Below are positions 63,493 through 64,000 of a stretch of 64,000 bases of DNA, piece by piece (within the stretch, counting starts at the first letter, position 1; every line of letters starts with the position of its first letter). Below the pieces are notes generated by a model. The model worked only from the letters and a program-made list of their open reading frames with translations. It was not told where the DNA came from and searched no databases. Where the stretch lies: the NCBI RefSeq assembly GCF_015553625.1, contig NZ_JADNGY010000002.1:1-64000 (forward strand), written 5' to 3'. The position numbers and the translations under genes were made by a program. The stretch comes from Streptococcus australis (GTDB taxonomy: Bacteria; Bacillota; Bacilli; Lactobacillales; Streptococcaceae).

Positions 63493-64000
63493 ATTCTTCT
63501 TGTTTAATTTGCTCCAACATCTTCTCTTCTTCTGGAGTCAAGTCATAGTTTTCAAGCAGGTCTGGACGACGCTCTAGTGTCTTTTTCAAACTCTGATAGA
63601 GACGCCATTGACGGATATTTTCATGATGCCCACTCATGAGGACATCTGGAACTGTCATCCCTCGATATTCATAGGGCCGTGTGTATTGAGGGTATTCTAG
63701 AAGGCCGGACGAGAAACTATCATCCTGGTGGCTGGACTCTTTTCCGATCACTTCTGGAATCAAGCGTACGGTCGCATCAATCATGGTCATGGCAGCGAGC
63801 TCGCCACCGGTCAAGACATAGTCTCCAAGAGAAATCTCATCTGTCACCAGGGACTTGATCCGCTCATCGTAGCCTTCATAGTGGCCACAGATAAAGATCA
63901 ATTCTTCTTCTTGAGCTAACTCTTCTGCATAACGTTGATCAAAAGTCCGCCCAGCTGGATCTAGTAAAATCACGCGCGGATTCTTTTTCTCAATGGCATC
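63491..64000 (-). CDS. trmD: tRNA (guanine-N1)-methyltransferase, C-terminal part
   Basis: TrmD methylates G37 of tRNAs, preventing frameshifts. The window holds the last 169 residues; the N-terminus lies beyond 64000. Visible parts: the knot region [34 protein letters not shown] (SAM and tRNA site) and [15 protein letters not shown], with the C-terminal helical domain. The frame continues uninterrupted to the window edge, so it is cut by the window and not a pseudogene. Confidence 0.96.
   Translation of the reverse strand, partial: DAIEKKNPRVILLDPAGRTFDQRYAEELAQEEELIFICGHYEGYDERIKSLVTDEISLGDYVLTGGELAAMTMIDATVRLIPEVIGKESSHQDDSFSSGLLEYPQYTRPYEYRGMTVPDVLMSGHHENIRQWRLYQSLKKTLERRPDLLENYDLTPEEEKMLEQIKQEE

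Overview
The window comes from a low-GC Gram-positive coccus, almost certainly an oral Streptococcus of the mitis/sanguinis/parasanguinis type. Supporting signs are a YSIRK/LPXTG fibrillar surface protein, streptococcal gene orders (glyA-GNAT-tsaC-prmC-prfA-tdk; folA-small ORF-clpX-engB; DUF1149-degV-dapB-cca-ABC-F; fruR-fruK-fruA; nox next to an ApbE/flavin-reductase group), SEC10/PgrA-type secreted proteins and an H2O-forming NADH oxidase. The species cannot be fixed from the sequence alone. Nearly all genes are on the minus strand. The exceptions are the tautomerase (8.3 kb) and the apbE-flavin reductase operon (22.8-25.6 kb).

Layout. 0-8 kb: a DUF1002 membrane protein, a lysozyme-like protein (PvaA type), a nucleoid-associated protein, glyA, and a translation/tRNA-modification block (tsaC, prmC, prfA) with tdk. 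A candidate 63-nt RNA lies upstream of tdk. 8-14.5 kb: tautomerase, MATE exporter, a purine salvage block (guaC, a guanine-type riboswitch, xpt, pbuX), a hydrolase, an acetyltransferase and a 41-aa membrane microprotein with its own promoter and terminator. 14.8-19.5 kb: one operon, efeO-efeB-efeU-tatC-tatA, joining ferrous/haem iron uptake to the Tat exporter that its peroxidase needs. 19.5-25.6 kb: a ClC antiporter, nox, and a divergent flavin operon (apbE, two FMN reductases, one fused to a PAS domain). Near-consensus cre sites lie at both divergent promoters. 25.8-33.5 kb: extracellular thioredoxin plus CcdA, BrnQ, a GNAT enzyme and a heterodimeric ABC exporter. 33.6-40 kb: lipoprotein, rplJL with L10 leader, a formate/nitrite-type channel, a muramidase, engB-clpX and folA. 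40-46.6 kb: a giant CshA-like fibril protein. 46.8-58.4 kb: thyA, glucokinase, the ABC-F/cca/dapB/degV operon and the fructose PTS operon. 58.6-63.4 kb: two unusual secreted proteins with CAP-related domains. 63.5 kb to the end: a partial trmD.

The most striking feature is a family of about 182-bp repeats (six full copies and one cut by the window edge). Each sits against the 3' end of a gene. Each folds into an intrinsic terminator at either end, facing outward, with a nested hairpin in the middle, so the repeat looks like a mobile two-way terminator cassette that many genes have adopted. Other leads are a CodY-box-like site on the efe-tat promoter, a perfect inverted repeat over the channel promoter, a Tyr/Asn-rich secreted protein, and a poly-A frame discontinuity at the start of the SEC10-like protein. 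No rRNA, tRNA, CRISPR array, transposase gene or prophage was seen.
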